Source: Chloroflexi bacterium UBA4733 (lineage in GTDB: Bacteria > Chloroflexota > UBA4733). From it: a stretch of 64,000 bases of DNA. The stretch covers positions 9,094-73,093 of the forward strand of contig DHIZ01000057.1 of assembly GCA_002404055.1 (NCBI GenBank), given 5' to 3'. The notes beneath the pieces are model-generated. The model was not told the origin of the DNA and made no database searches. It worked only from the letters and a program-made list of their open reading frames with translations. Below are positions 1-8,412 of the stretch, in pieces. The first letter of the stretch is position 1; the number at the start of each line of letters is the position of its first letter. The translations under genes were made by a program, and so were the position numbers.

Positions 1-230
1 GGCTTCAGCGTGGTCCTGAGCGACAGCCGGACGGGGCCTACGAACACCTGGGAATGCTTCCATCTCGTCTCAGGCGCATTCCTGTAAGGCAGTGCGGACG
101 TACTGTGCGCGTGAAGCCCTCCCGTTGCTGGTGTCCATTGCCCTTGTTCTCTCGCTGTTCGGGACCTCCGGTACTCGACGAGATTCTTCCTGTTCTCGAC
201 TCCCCGCAATGTCAAGGGTACACTTGCTAT

Positions 231-253
231 ATCCGAATTTCAGAATATCGGAT
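231..253. promoter_or_regulatory. Inverted repeat upstream of toxin-antitoxin operon
   Basis: ATCCGA at 231-236 and TCGGAT at 248-253 form a perfect 6-bp inverted repeat with an 11-base spacer. It ends 20 bases before the GTG start of the AbrB-type antitoxin. Antitoxins of this fold usually autorepress by binding such palindromes, so this is a candidate operator (inference). Bases 1-230 show no gene I can support. Confidence 0.45.
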
Positions 254-273
254 GCGGGGAAAGGCACGGCATC

Positions 274-582
274 GTGACAGAGCAATTGCGGATAGGCAAG
301 CGAGGGGCAGTGGTCATCCCGGTACAACTGCGGCGGCAGTACCACATGGAGGAAGGTAGTCGATTGGCAGTGGAGGAGCGAGACGGTGGCCTCTTGCTGA
401 CGACGTTGCCGGTCAGTCCCAGTGAAGAAGAACGGCGTCGTTTCTTCGCTGAGTTGACTGACCAGGTGGCTGCGACCCGAGCCAATCCGGGAGCCTGGGA
501 GGAAGAAATGGCGGAGCGGGCAGTACTAGAGGGCACGCTACTGGATGGTCTGTCTGGCCCGGAAGACGCCGCCGGTGCCTGA
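274..582 (+). CDS. AbrB/MazE-type antitoxin
   Basis: A 102-residue protein whose first ~50 residues fit a SpoVT/AbrB swapped-hairpin DNA-binding domain: the IGKRGAVVIPVQLRRQY stretch matches the usual G-R-v-vIP-elR pattern. The acidic C-terminal half (about 50-102) would be the toxin-binding tail. It starts with GTG at 274, just after an inverted repeat, and overlaps the downstream MazF-like gene by 38 bases, the normal antitoxin-first order. Expected role is DNA binding, autorepression and toxin neutralisation. Confidence 0.82.
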   Translation: MTEQLRIGKRGAVVIPVQLRRQYHMEEGSRLAVEERDGGLLLTTLPVSPSEEERRRFFAELTDQVAATRANPGAWEEEMAERAVLEGTLLDGLSGPEDAAGA

Positions 583-928
583 CTCGCGACCGACCTACGT
601 ACGGGGCGACCTTTGGTGGGCCAACCTGAACCCCGTGCGAGGGCATGAGCAGGCTGGACGGCGGCCGGTGCTGGTCGTTTCCGATGATCGGTTCAACCAA
701 AGCCCATTGGACATGGTCTTTGTCGTTCCGCTGACACGTACAATTCGGCGTTGGCCGACTCGAATCAGACTTGATCCATCCGCTGGTGGAGTCCCGTTCG
801 CCAGCGACCTCATGTGCGATCAATTGCGTGCTGTTTCTTTGGAGCGGCTGGAACGTCGGATAGGCGCCGTAGATCGCGAACTCCTGGAGCGCGTAGAGAA
901 TGTCCTTCGTCTGGTACTTGTACTCTGA
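545..928 (+). CDS. MazF/PemK-family endoribonuclease toxin
   Basis: About 110 residues of a MazF/PemK fold: YVRGDLWWANLNPVRGHEQ at residues 18-36, then RPVLVVSDDRFN, VVPLTRTIRRWPTRI and SDLMCDQLRAVSLERLERRIG. These correspond to the conserved beta strands and the D-Q-R segment of MazF toxins, which cut mRNA. The ATG at 545 overlaps the antitoxin end. The true start may be about 15 codons downstream, because the homologous region begins at YVRGD. Together with the upstream gene it forms a type II toxin-antitoxin pair. Confidence 0.85.
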   Translation: MVCLARKTPPVPDSRPTYVRGDLWWANLNPVRGHEQAGRRPVLVVSDDRFNQSPLDMVFVVPLTRTIRRWPTRIRLDPSAGGVPFASDLMCDQLRAVSLERLERRIGAVDRELLERVENVLRLVLVL

Positions 929-970
929 GTCATACCAGGAGTGCTGGGGATTGGCACCTGCGTTGTAGGT

Positions 971-1678
971 CTACTTCCGTCGATAGTCCACGAATCGATA
1001 GCCCAGGCCGCGCTCTGTCAGGATGTAGCGGGGATGCGGCGGCTCCGGCTCAATCTTCTTGCGCAAGTAGGTGACGTAGAGGCGCACGTAGTTGTCTTCG
1101 TCGCGGTACTCCGGTCCCCAGACTTTGCCCAGCAACTGCTCGTAGGTCTGCACCCTGCCGGGGTTGGAAGCAAGTTGATAGAGAAGGCGATACTCCGTGG
1201 GACGCAGTTGCACCTTCTCGCCGCCGGCAAAGATGTCGTGCCGCACGAAGTCAAGGGTGAGGTAGTCGTCGACGACGATGGCGGCCTCCTCGTCGGTTGT
1301 CGCCGCACCGGTGCGCCGCAGGACGGCCTGGATGCGCGAAGCGAGCTCCGCCTGACCAAAAGGCTTGCGCACGTAGTCGTCGGCCCCCAGGCGCAGCCCC
1401 TTGACAACGTCGCTTTCATCCCCCTTTGCTGTCAGCATCAGTACCGGTGCTGAGGAGAAGGTCCGCAAGCGGCGTAGCGTCTCGAAGCCGTCCATGCCCG
1501 GCAGCATGACATCCAGTAGGATGGCGTCAGGCTGTTCCTGGCGGACCTTTTCCAGCCCCTCTTCACCACTGGCTACGGTGACGACGCGGTAGCCCTCCAT
1601 CTCCAGATAGAGGCGCACGGCGTTGCGGAGGCCCGCTTCGTCTTCGACCATCAGCAGCGTGCGCGGCTCACCGGCCAT
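971..1678 (-). CDS. OmpR/PhoB-family response regulator
   Basis: A 235-residue two-component regulator. The receiver domain (about 6-120) has acidic E12/D13, phospho-acceptor D56 in LLDVMLPG, a Thr in MLTAKG and the Lys in VRKPF. The C-terminal winged helix (about 140-232) has the typical LRPTEYRLLYQLASNPGRV and RLYVTYLRKKIEP segments, so it should bind DNA as a dimer. Its ATG shares one base with the stop of the upstream kinase (TAATG), so the two are translationally coupled. They form one operon with the HAD gene, read right to left. Confidence 0.95.
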   Translation of the reverse strand: MAGEPRTLLMVEDEAGLRNAVRLYLEMEGYRVVTVASGEEGLEKVRQEQPDAILLDVMLPGMDGFETLRRLRTFSSAPVLMLTAKGDESDVVKGLRLGADDYVRKPFGQAELASRIQAVLRRTGAATTDEEAAIVVDDYLTLDFVRHDIFAGGEKVQLRPTEYRLLYQLASNPGRVQTYEQLLGKVWGPEYRDEDNYVRLYVTYLRKKIEPEPPHPRYILTERGLGYRFVDYRRK

Positions 1679-3282
1679 TACCTATCCCCCATCCGAGCGG
1701 GCATGTCGCCGTGGCCGGCAGGCAGCGCCGGTCCGATGCCGCGCGGCAGGCTGAAGGTGAAACGCGCCCCCTGGCCCCATTCGCTGTCTACCCGGATCTG
1801 GCCGCCGTGCGCTTCGACGATGGCTTTGACCAGGAAGAGGCCCAGCCCCACTCCGGTGGTCTGGCGGTTCGGGTCACCCTGCACTCGGTAGAAGCGCTGG
1901 AAGAGTCGACTCTGCTCGCTGAGCTTGATGCCCGGCCCTTGATCGCTCACTGACACCTCGACACTACTCGCCGTCACGCGCCCTTCTAATCGGATCGTAC
2001 CGCCCTTAGGGGAATATTTTATGGCATTGTCGACAAGGTTGGTCAGCACCTCCTCGATCCGCTCTGGATCGGCCTGAATCGTCGGGAACGTTCGTGGAAA
2101 GTCGACAACGAAGCGGTGGCGTTCGCTGCGCGCTTCCAGGCGCTTGACGACGCGATGCGCCAACTCCGGGAGCTCGACTTCAACCAGACGGACGGGCAGT
2201 GAGTCCGCCTCCAGGCGTGACACGCGCAATAGGTTGTTGATGAGGCGGGAGAGGCGGTCGGTTTCGGCGTCGATGGCCTCCAGGGCTTCCTGGAGCAGCG
2301 GATCACTCTCGCCGAACTTGCGCTGCAGCGTTTCGGCGTAGGCCTTGATGATCGCCACCGGCGTTTGCAGTTCGTGGGAGGTCATGGAGAGGAAGGTCGA
2401 GCGCAGCTCTTCCAGTTCGTGCAGCCGGGTCATGTTGCGCACGTAGAGGATGATCTGGCCGTCGGGCGCCCGCTCGTCGTCGGGTACGACAGCGACGAGC
2501 GCCACATGCTGCAGCGCGCCGTCTTTCGCCTGCAGGACGAGGTCCACCTCCCGGTTAGCCTCGGCGGTGGCGTCGATCTCTGCGAACAGGCGGACGCCGG
2601 CAGTGCCGCGCGCCGGACGCAGGGTGAGCGCCTCGTCCAGCCGCCGTCCGACCAGTTCGCGGCGGCGATAGCCGCTCATATGCTCCAGCGCGGCGTTGAC
2701 CGACAGGATGTGCCGTTCGCGATCACAGACGATGATGCCGTCGGTACTCTGTTCGATCACGCGGCTCAGGTTTTCCTTTTCTCGCCGCAGCGAGGCGACC
2801 AGGCCGGCGTTGCGGACGGAGATGCCCGCCTGATCGGCAAAAGCTCCCAGCACGCGCTCTTCCGCTGCGGAAAAGGCGCTCGCCGAGCGCAGCACGCCAA
2901 TGATACCGAACGTCTGCGCGTCAGCCGAGAGCGGCAGCAGGGCCAGGTGATGACGAAGCAGGCCGATGTCGGCGGTGATCTGGGTGGTGAACGGCCGGGG
3001 GATGGCGTGCTGCGAGCGCGCCACGCGCTCCAGGTCTGGCCGTGCCGTCGTCAGGCGCCGACTGATCTCTGCTGCCGCCTGGCCATGCAAGCCGATGGTC
3101 ACTTCCTGCTCCGGCGCGGCGCCGCCCGTGCGCCAGAGCACCAACATGCCGGCGCCACCGTCGAGCGCGGCGATAGCCTGGCGCAGGATGCGCTTGAGGA
3201 TGCCGCGCAGATCGGCGGCGCGCAAGCTGGAGAGTTCCGCCGGGTCGAGCGGCCCGGGACGCTCTGTGCCGAAGTCGGTCAC
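1678..3282 (-). CDS. GAF-PAS sensor histidine kinase
   Basis: A 534-residue histidine kinase without an obvious membrane segment. Order: N-terminal helices, GAF domain (about 25-165), PAS domain (about 175-285, DGIIVCDRERHILSVN), HisKA with His303 in MTSHELQTP, and HATPase_c (about 400-515) with N box NLVDNAIKYS, G1 DQGPG and G2 GVGLGLFL. It is the expected phosphodonor for the adjacent response regulator. The signal is not readable, but GAF and PAS suggest a cytoplasmic small-molecule or redox cue. The GTG start overlaps the HAD stop by four bases (GTGA). Confidence 0.94.
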   Translation of the reverse strand: MTDFGTERPGPLDPAELSSLRAADLRGILKRILRQAIAALDGGAGMLVLWRTGGAAPEQEVTIGLHGQAAAEISRRLTTARPDLERVARSQHAIPRPFTTQITADIGLLRHHLALLPLSADAQTFGIIGVLRSASAFSAAEERVLGAFADQAGISVRNAGLVASLRREKENLSRVIEQSTDGIIVCDRERHILSVNAALEHMSGYRRRELVGRRLDEALTLRPARGTAGVRLFAEIDATAEANREVDLVLQAKDGALQHVALVAVVPDDERAPDGQIILYVRNMTRLHELEELRSTFLSMTSHELQTPVAIIKAYAETLQRKFGESDPLLQEALEAIDAETDRLSRLINNLLRVSRLEADSLPVRLVEVELPELAHRVVKRLEARSERHRFVVDFPRTFPTIQADPERIEEVLTNLVDNAIKYSPKGGTIRLEGRVTASSVEVSVSDQGPGIKLSEQSRLFQRFYRVQGDPNRQTTGVGLGLFLVKAIVEAHGGQIRVDSEWGQGARFTFSLPRGIGPALPAGHGDMPARMGDR

Positions 3283-3950
3283 CTGACCGCTCCTGCCAGT
3301 TGATCCAGGGAGAGCGTGCGCAGATCACCAATGTGCGCGACCGTGAGGTCTGCGGCGTACATCGGTACTGTCGGCTGCTGCGCATAGTGGCCTTGCGTCA
3401 CCAGGATGGTGTGGAAGCGCTGTGGCTCGCGGCGTTGAATCGCCGCCAGGATGCCCGACTTGTCGTCGATCATCACATAGCGATCGGCGGGATAGGCGGC
3501 GTAGACGTTCGGCAACTCCGTTTCCTTGTGGGTCGTGATGACGACGCGGCCTTCAACGGCAGCGGTGATACCGGCGCGCACGATCTTGGCAGGCTGAAAG
3601 ACCGGGTCGCCATCGGAGACGATCACCGTGGTGCCCAACGTCGCCAGATGGGCCAGGGCTTCTAGCGCACCCGGATAGCGATACCGCTCAAAGGGGATAC
3701 CGTTGACGAGCGCGCTGATGTGTTCTGCCACCGGCTCTGCCACCGCGTCGGCACAGAAGCGGCGCAGAACTTCCGGGAAGTCCACACGGTCGAGGTCGCG
3801 GCGCACGTCGTCGTAGATGGTCCAGAACTCCTGCTCGACCTCCGGTCCGACCTCGCGCTTGAGCGCGCGATCCAGGTCCGCCTTGACGGCATCATTGTCG
3901 ATCAGCGTGTTGTCGACGTCCAGCAGGAATGCCCAACGCAGCGCTGCCAA
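3279..3950 (-). CDS. HAD-superfamily hydrolase
   Basis: A 223-residue HAD phosphatase-like protein. Motif I is LLDVDNTLIDND near the N terminus, motif II is TVIVSDGD in the middle, and a late VMIDDKSG supplies motif IV acids. I place the start at TTG 3950 because GGAGG lies just upstream and the product then begins next to motif I. A longer reading frame to 4007 lacks such a site. It is the first gene of the HAD-kinase-regulator operon. The substrate is unknown. Confidence 0.8.
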   Translation of the reverse strand: MAALRWAFLLDVDNTLIDNDAVKADLDRALKREVGPEVEQEFWTIYDDVRRDLDRVDFPEVLRRFCADAVAEPVAEHISALVNGIPFERYRYPGALEALAHLATLGTTVIVSDGDPVFQPAKIVRAGITAAVEGRVVITTHKETELPNVYAAYPADRYVMIDDKSGILAAIQRREPQRFHTILVTQGHYAQQPTVPMYAADLTVAHIGDLRTLSLDQLAGAVR

Positions 3951-4023
3951 GGTGTGGTTCCTCCAGTTGTGGCACGATTGGCGAACGTTGCTGCTAGGGT
4001 ACCGCATCTGGCGACTAGAGGGG

Positions 4024-4138
4024 CTGGCGACTGAAGTCGCGCCTACAACCGAGCAAATGGTCAGCCTGCGGCTGCCGGCACCTTTGCGGACTGATTAGTC
4101 CGCGCAGGCGGACTTTGCAAGGTAGGCGCGACTTCAAC
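4024..4138. repeat. Palindromic miniature element, GGCGACTGAAGTCGC family, copy 1
   Basis: About 115 bases with inverted ends (GAAGTCGCGCCTAC at 4033-4046 and its exact complement at 4122-4135). The core, from GAGCAAATGGTCAGCC through CCTTTGCGG to GATTAGTCCGCG, is nearly identical to the copy at 26741-26861. A third member at 46437-46571 shares only the ends. It has no coding capacity, so it is probably a MITE/REP-like element. It sits exactly where a LacI-type gene loses its 5' part. Confidence 0.85.
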
Positions 4139-4669
4139 CGCACCGGCGCCTTCCAGGCGGTGCAGCACCTGCTGGGGCTTGGCCATCGGGAGATTGCCTC
4201 CGTCGGGGGACCAACACGCGACACTGTCGAGGTAAAACGCTTCGACGGCTTTTGTCAAGCGCTAGCCGCCAGTGGGCAATTACGCAACGATGCCTTGACG
4301 TTCTTCCCCGGCGTCGACTGCGCGAACGGCTATGCCGCGATGAGTCAGGTGCTGCAGTTGCCGCGACGCCCCACCGCCGCCTTCGTCGCCAGCGACATGG
4401 CCGCGATGGGCGCCCTGCAAGCGCTCGGCCAGCACGGACTGCGCGTGCCGCAAGACATGGCGCTGGTGGGCTTCGACGACACCCTCGGCGCAGTCGCCAG
4501 CCCGCCATTGACCACGGTCGCCCTGCCCATGTGGGAGATGGGGGCGGCAGCGGTGGACCTCATTGTCCGCCGCACCACGGCAGATGCCGCGTCGCCGGCG
4601 GAACGGATCGTGCTGAACACGCGGCTGGTGATCCGAGATTCCACAGGGTCTGTAGCAGGGGCGCGGTAG
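4115..4669 (+). pseudogene. LacI-family regulator, 5'-truncated
   Basis: The frame encodes only the C-terminal ligand-binding part of a LacI/GalR regulator: HLLGLGHREIASVGG, RFDGFCQAL, PTAAFVASDMAAMGAL, VPQDMALVGFDD and a C-terminal RLVIRDST. The helix-turn-helix and the first half of the sugar-binding domain are missing. The reading frame enters directly from the palindromic element ending near 4138, so insertion or recombination at that element probably removed the 5' half. About 180 residues remain of the usual ~335. It is unlikely to bind DNA. Confidence 0.82.
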
Positions 4670-4710
4670 AGAGCGCCGCCCTGCTGGCGACACGCAGCGA
4701 TTCCTTGCTC

Positions 4711-5280
4711 TCACGGCAGGAGTTGGAACCGATAGGTGTCGAGGATATCGACCAGCAAAGGCAGATGCACCTGGTCAGCGAGCCCGCCTTGCACTTGAGC
4801 CTGCAAGACCCCTTGCGCCCGGTCAAAGAGCACGAGGCTGCCCCGTTGTGGGTCGTGCCGCGACGAGTAGTAGAGACCATCAGGCTGCTGCGGATGTCGC
4901 CAGAAAGCAAGCGCCCACCTTCCGCACAGCGCATAGTCGCGTCCGGCCCACAACCCCGCATCGGCGCCAACGTGCGCGAGTCCTGCCCCAGTCAGGTCGA
5001 CGAGATCAAGCGGTCGCGACGTTTCCAGTCGCACGAGGCACATGTCCCCTATGGTTCGCCTATCCACGCGATTGTTTCCAGTGTCGCGTCCCAACGTCTC
5101 AATGAAAGCGCCATGGGCATCAGCCGCAGCGTACAGGGCGCGATAGGCACCCTGGGGGCAGCCCGGCGCATCGAAGCGATTGTGTCCGGTGCAGCCGAAG
5201 TACACGGCGCCCGTTTGACAGGAGTGCAAGCGCCACCAGGTCTGCCCGAAGGCGGTCAACGGCAGAGATCGTTGCTGCAA
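4711..5280 (-). CDS. RES-domain toxin
   Basis: A 189-residue RES protein: WWRLHSCQTGAVYFG, NRFDAPGCPQGAYRALYAA and HGAFIETLGRDTGN carry the Arg, Tyr, Glu and Ser/Thr pattern of the RES fold, known in several type II systems to degrade NAD+. It lies 44 bases after an Xre/MbcA-type antitoxin gene on the same strand. The TTG at 5280 is the first usual start, but the frame stays open upstream and reads like typical RES N termini (PAPHPEPPADL), so an unusual start or a lost start codon is possible. Confidence 0.8.
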   Translation of the reverse strand: MQQRSLPLTAFGQTWWRLHSCQTGAVYFGCTGHNRFDAPGCPQGAYRALYAAADAHGAFIETLGRDTGNNRVDRRTIGDMCLVRLETSRPLDLVDLTGAGLAHVGADAGLWAGRDYALCGRWALAFWRHPQQPDGLYYSSRHDPQRGSLVLFDRAQGVLQAQVQGGLADQVHLPLLVDILDTYRFQLLP

Positions 5281-5324
5281 GTCAGCGGGAGGCTCAGGAT
5301 GAGGCGCCGGCGCCGAGCTGGCGA

Positions 5325-5972
5325 TTACCCTGCTCCATGCTCGCCAAAGGCTCGCGCCGCGCGTCGCACGTCCTGTATCCGGCCATCACGCAACGCATGG
5401 AGCGGAGTCACACCTTCCAATCGGCGGTCACCCGTAGTCATGAAGTGTGCTTGCATCCAGGGGCTAAAATGCTTCAGGTCGCCCAGTACATCCTCAAGAC
5501 CCGTGAGGGCGCCACTTTCGGCGAATTGCCAGACGGGATAGGCATAGCCACGCCGCCCCAGACTGAGCCCGATCAACCGATTGCCACGCCGTCGGTTGTC
5601 GACCGACTGGCGCGTCACGTGCAGGAGGCGCGCAGCCTCACTGGCGGTAATCGTCCCGCCCTCGGCTTGTAGCAACTCCTCCCGTCCCTGCAGACCACGC
5701 AGCAGGGCGGGCGCCAGGGGACTCTCTACGCGCAGCGCGGCCAGAACTTCGGGCTGCTCCAACAGACGGAGGAGCACGCCGTAGCTGGATGCTTCGCCAG
5801 CAGCGTCTCCCGCGGCGCGCGTATCCATGCGCGGCACAGCGTCCGCGACAGCGTTGAGCGCTCGTGTCACGAGTGCTTGCTGGGCTGTATTCTTGCTGGC
5901 GCGCAAGACGCGCGCGATCGCCTGCGCCGTGCTTTGCGGTGCTTGCGCCAGTAAATCCGCTGCAGCGCTCAC
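5325..5972 (-). CDS. Antitoxin of RES toxin (Xre/ParS-MbcA type)
   Basis: A 215-residue protein directly upstream of the RES toxin. A central helix-turn-helix is visible (ITASEAARLLHVTRQSVDNRRR, about 107-128). The C terminus (WMQAHFMTTGDRRLEGVTPLHALRDGR, split here as WMQAHFMTTGD and RLEGVTPLHALRDG) matches the toxin-binding domain of RES-associated antitoxins. Expected roles are toxin neutralisation and operon autorepression. The start is GTG at 5972. It is longer than the usual ~150 residues because of a helical N-terminal ~90 residues. Confidence 0.78.
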   Translation of the reverse strand: MSAAADLLAQAPQSTAQAIARVLRASKNTAQQALVTRALNAVADAVPRMDTRAAGDAAGEASSYGVLLRLLEQPEVLAALRVESPLAPALLRGLQGREELLQAEGGTITASEAARLLHVTRQSVDNRRRGNRLIGLSLGRRGYAYPVWQFAESGALTGLEDVLGDLKHFSPWMQAHFMTTGDRRLEGVTPLHALRDGRIQDVRRAARAFGEHGAG

Positions 5973-6108
5973 TGTTCTCGCCCCTCTTTACGAGGTATAT
6001 CATACCGGAGAAGGATATAGCTCGTCAAAAGGAGGACAGGCAGGCAACGAGGAGAGCGAGACTGCCTGCCACCGTCCCTGCCGTGCCACGCACGGTGGTT
6101 TCTCGCTG

Positions 6109-6402
6109 ATGTCCGTTCGCGGGGCACTGCCCACCCACGCTGATCCCAGCCCGACCAAAGACCTCTTCCGCGACCAGGGATATTTTGCTCAGCCCCGCCC
6201 GCGCGACATGCTGTTCGACCTGACCGTCGATCCGCTGGAACAGCACAACCTCGCCGACGACCCGGCGCACCAGGCGATACGGACAAAGTTGGACGAGGAG
6301 CTGGAGCGCTGGCGGTGCGCGACTGACGACCCGCTGCTCCAGGGCGAGATCCCGGCGCCGCCGGGAGCACGGCTCACCGCCCTGGATACCTACGGGCGGT
6401 GA
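6109..6402 (+). pseudogene. Sulfatase C-terminal remnant
   Basis: About 97 codons reading MLFDLTVDPLEQHNLADDP then LDEELERWRCATDDPLLQG, the end of a type I sulfatase, where a D-P-x-E-x-x-N-L stretch precedes the final helix. No sulfatase core, with its Cys/Ser formylglycine site, precedes it. It is therefore a 3' fragment of a lost gene, and no start has obvious support. Confidence 0.65.
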
Positions 6403-6745
6403 TGAGGCGGCGCGCGCTGGCGTTCGCTCCGCACCATCGCCGGCACTGCGACGGTAGCGAGCACGCCGCTTTCCCGCCCAGCTCACGGCGTCGTAGGCTA
6501 TGTCTGGCTTGGCACACTGGTCGTGCCTTGGGGGTACGAGTACGGGAGCGCATACACTGTCACCACTTTGTCTCACCGGCGTCCGCCTGGACGGCGCGAC
6601 GCTGTTCCTGGACGCGAAAGCGGTGAAAGATGGGGCACCGTGCTCCGCCCCGCCGCCAACCACCGCGTTGACCTCTCGATGCTTGAGAGTGGTGCCGCTG
6701 GCGCCGCCAGCGAGATGCCACCCTGGTCGGAACGCAAGGAATCTT
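6403..6745. other. No gene recognised
   Basis: About 340 bases between the sulfatase remnant and the first cassette module. Open frames exist on both strands but none has a convincing start, ribosome site or family match. Bases from about 6731 to the module are shared almost exactly with about 10155-10168, so the duplicated block begins here. Confidence 0.5.
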
Positions 6746-6798
6746 TTGCGATTGTAGACCGTTCGCAAACGCAACTTTGCGCCCGCTTGCCGTATAGT
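6746..6798 (+). promoter_or_regulatory. Cassette operator/promoter module A
   Basis: TTGCGA (6746-6751), 11 bases, TCGCAA (6763-6768), 8 bases, TTGC (6777-6780), 10 bases, CGTA (6791-6794) followed by TAGT. The same elements with identical spacings precede three other cassettes (10169, 14967 and 21232). The inverted hexamers look like an operator. CAAC-N15-CGTA resembles an ECF sigma promoter. It lies about 60 bases before the MauE-like start. Function is inferred. Confidence 0.6.
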
Positions 6799-6854
6799 CC
6801 CTGCAGTCCTTCACACTCTTGCTGGGCACCGTGGAGTTGCGGTGGAGAGAAGCC

Positions 6855-7433
6855 ATGGCATCGAATACCGTCGCGCAGGTGCAACTGGTGCTGCGGCTGA
6901 CGCTGGGTTTAATCTTCCTGGCCTCCGCGCTGGCGAAGTTACGTCATCCAACGCTCTTCGTGCGCGGCGTGCTGGACTATCAGGTGCTGTCAACACCGTT
7001 GGCGGGGGCGTACGGGCGGCTGCTGCCGTTCATCGAACTTGGGACGGCACTACTACTGTTCAGTGGCTTTCTTCTGTTGATCGCCATCGGGCTTTCGATA
7101 CTGATCCTCCTCAGCTTTGCTATCGCCATCGTGGTAGTCCTGACGCACGGGCGGCAGTTGCGCTGTCACTGCTTCGGTGAGGCTTCCACCGGATATGTCG
7201 GCTGGCATACCCTTGGTCGAGATGTGCTGCTCTTGCTCGTTGCCCTGTGCCTACTGGTCCTGGTGCACCTAACAGGTGGAAGCGCCCCCGGTTGGCTGAG
7301 TACTGACTTTGGCTGGGACGCTGTTGCGTTTGCCACTGCAGCGCTCATTGCGCTCACCTATGAACTGATCGCGCAGGGACTTGATGTGCTCATGAGCTTG
7401 CGGCATCCGCGGGCCATTGGGGAGCGGTGGTAG
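6855..7433 (+). CDS. MauE-like membrane protein (cassette 1)
   Basis: A 192-residue integral membrane protein of the MauE/DoxX-like group, with about four to five hydrophobic helices. The family signature is visible: FLASALAKLRHPTLFVRGVLDYQ at the N terminus (read as FLASALAKLRHP then FVRGVLDYQ), then RLLPFIELGTALLL, and a C-x-C motif in QLRCHCFGE. MauE is known to assist disulfide formation in the methylamine dehydrogenase light chain. I start at ATG 6855 because GGAGAGAAGCC precedes it; a TTG at 6819 is less likely. It is the first gene of cassette 1, directly upstream of a thioredoxin-like gene. Confidence 0.85.
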   Translation: MASNTVAQVQLVLRLTLGLIFLASALAKLRHPTLFVRGVLDYQVLSTPLAGAYGRLLPFIELGTALLLFSGFLLLIAIGLSILILLSFAIAIVVVLTHGRQLRCHCFGEASTGYVGWHTLGRDVLLLLVALCLLVLVHLTGGSAPGWLSTDFGWDAVAFATAALIALTYELIAQGLDVLMSLRHPRAIGERW

Positions 7434-7451
7434 CAGGAACAAGAGGATGGA

Positions 7452-8081
7452 ATGGGTGCCGAAATGTGGTGGCATGTGGCTACGATTATCGCCTTGGTCC
7501 TGGCGGCGGCCGAGGCCATCTTACTGCTCGGTTTGACGCGGGTGGTAGCGCCGCTTGTGACAGGATCTGGTCCACGGCAATCGGCCGAACGCGGGGTGGC
7601 CGTGGGGACAATAATGCCGGCAATGCGGTTGCCGGCGGCGGATGATGGGTGCCTGCAACCCGTGATCGGAGACGGCATCGATCGTGTCGTGCTTTTCATT
7701 TCACCGTCCTGCCACGTATGTACCACCGTGCTACCAACGCTGCAGCCAGCAATTACACAGAGTGGTCGCCGTTGGGAGGTCGTCGCGGTAGTTTGCGGTC
7801 CACGAGCGGCTGCTGAGGAATACGCGCGCGCTATCGATCCACGAATACGCACCTTGCTTGATCCAGACAGCGCGGTCGAATCAGCCTTCGCGACCGGTCG
7901 CGCCTACCCCTTTGCCTTTGCCGTCAGCAGCGAGGGGATTGTTCGCGCCCGAGGTGTGGGAGGAAGTTGGGAAAGGCTGAATCACCTCGTGGCTGAGGGC
8001 GCAGGTGCTGGAAGATTTACATCCGAGGCCGTGATAACCAGCGTCGTGGCGGCGGATCGGTCCGTTGTCACTCGTGGTTAG
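7452..8081 (+). CDS. Membrane-anchored thioredoxin-like protein (MauD/TlpA-like), cassette 1
   Basis: A 209-residue protein with one N-terminal membrane helix (about 6-30) and an extracytoplasmic redoxin domain. The active site is FISPSCHVCTTVLP, a C-x-x-C thioredoxin motif, and a later cis-Pro-like AYPFAFAV fits the fold. It corresponds to MauD, the partner of MauE. It lies 18 bases after the MauE-like gene and 29 before a cysteine-rich Tat substrate, so it probably donates or reshuffles disulfides in that protein (inference). Confidence 0.82.
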   Translation: MGAEMWWHVATIIALVLAAAEAILLLGLTRVVAPLVTGSGPRQSAERGVAVGTIMPAMRLPAADDGCLQPVIGDGIDRVVLFISPSCHVCTTVLPTLQPAITQSGRRWEVVAVVCGPRAAAEEYARAIDPRIRTLLDPDSAVESAFATGRAYPFAFAVSSEGIVRARGVGGSWERLNHLVAEGAGAGRFTSEAVITSVVAADRSVVTRG

Positions 8082-8110
8082 GTGCAAAGGACAAGAAAGG
8101 AAGTTGGGCC

Positions 8111-8383
8111 ATGACTGATCTCAGTGGACGTTCGGCGATTTGGATAGGAGAGCAACTGAATCGGCGCGGGTTTGTCGGCCGCTTGGGCCGGGCAGCGACG
8201 CTAGCGACGTTTGTGGCGGCTGGTTTGGCGCTGGTGGCACCGGAGATTGCCAGTGCGGACTTACCCTGTTGCTCTAGCTGCTTGGTGTCGTGCTGTGATT
8301 CCATGTCCTGTTATTGTTGCTCCTATAACACGGGGCAGTGCCCCAACGCTTCGTGCTCCGGCACGTGTAATCCTACCTGCTAG
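8111..8383 (+). CDS. Tat-exported cysteine-rich small protein 1 (12 Cys)
   Basis: A 90-residue protein. Residues 18-45 are a twin-arginine signal (NRRGFVGRLGRAATLATF, then a hydrophobic stretch and ASA cleavage site). The mature part is only about 41 residues and has 12 cysteines, with several CC pairs, no Trp and no Lys. An even cysteine number fits complete disulfide pairing. Methylamine dehydrogenase light chain also has 12 Cys and a Tat signal, but this is far too small and lacks the two Trp needed for TTQ. AGGAAG precedes the ATG. The biochemical role is unknown. Confidence 0.8.
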   Translation: MTDLSGRSAIWIGEQLNRRGFVGRLGRAATLATFVAAGLALVAPEIASADLPCCSSCLVSCCDSMSCYCCSYNTGQCPNASCSGTCNPTC

Positions 8384-8412
8384 CCGGGCGCGCATCCGCT
8401 AGGATACGTCCA

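Noticed and set aside
4252..5541. Plus-strand open frame of 429 codons
   Set aside because: It overlaps the LacI remnant in another frame and the RES gene on the other strand; the composition is shadow-like.
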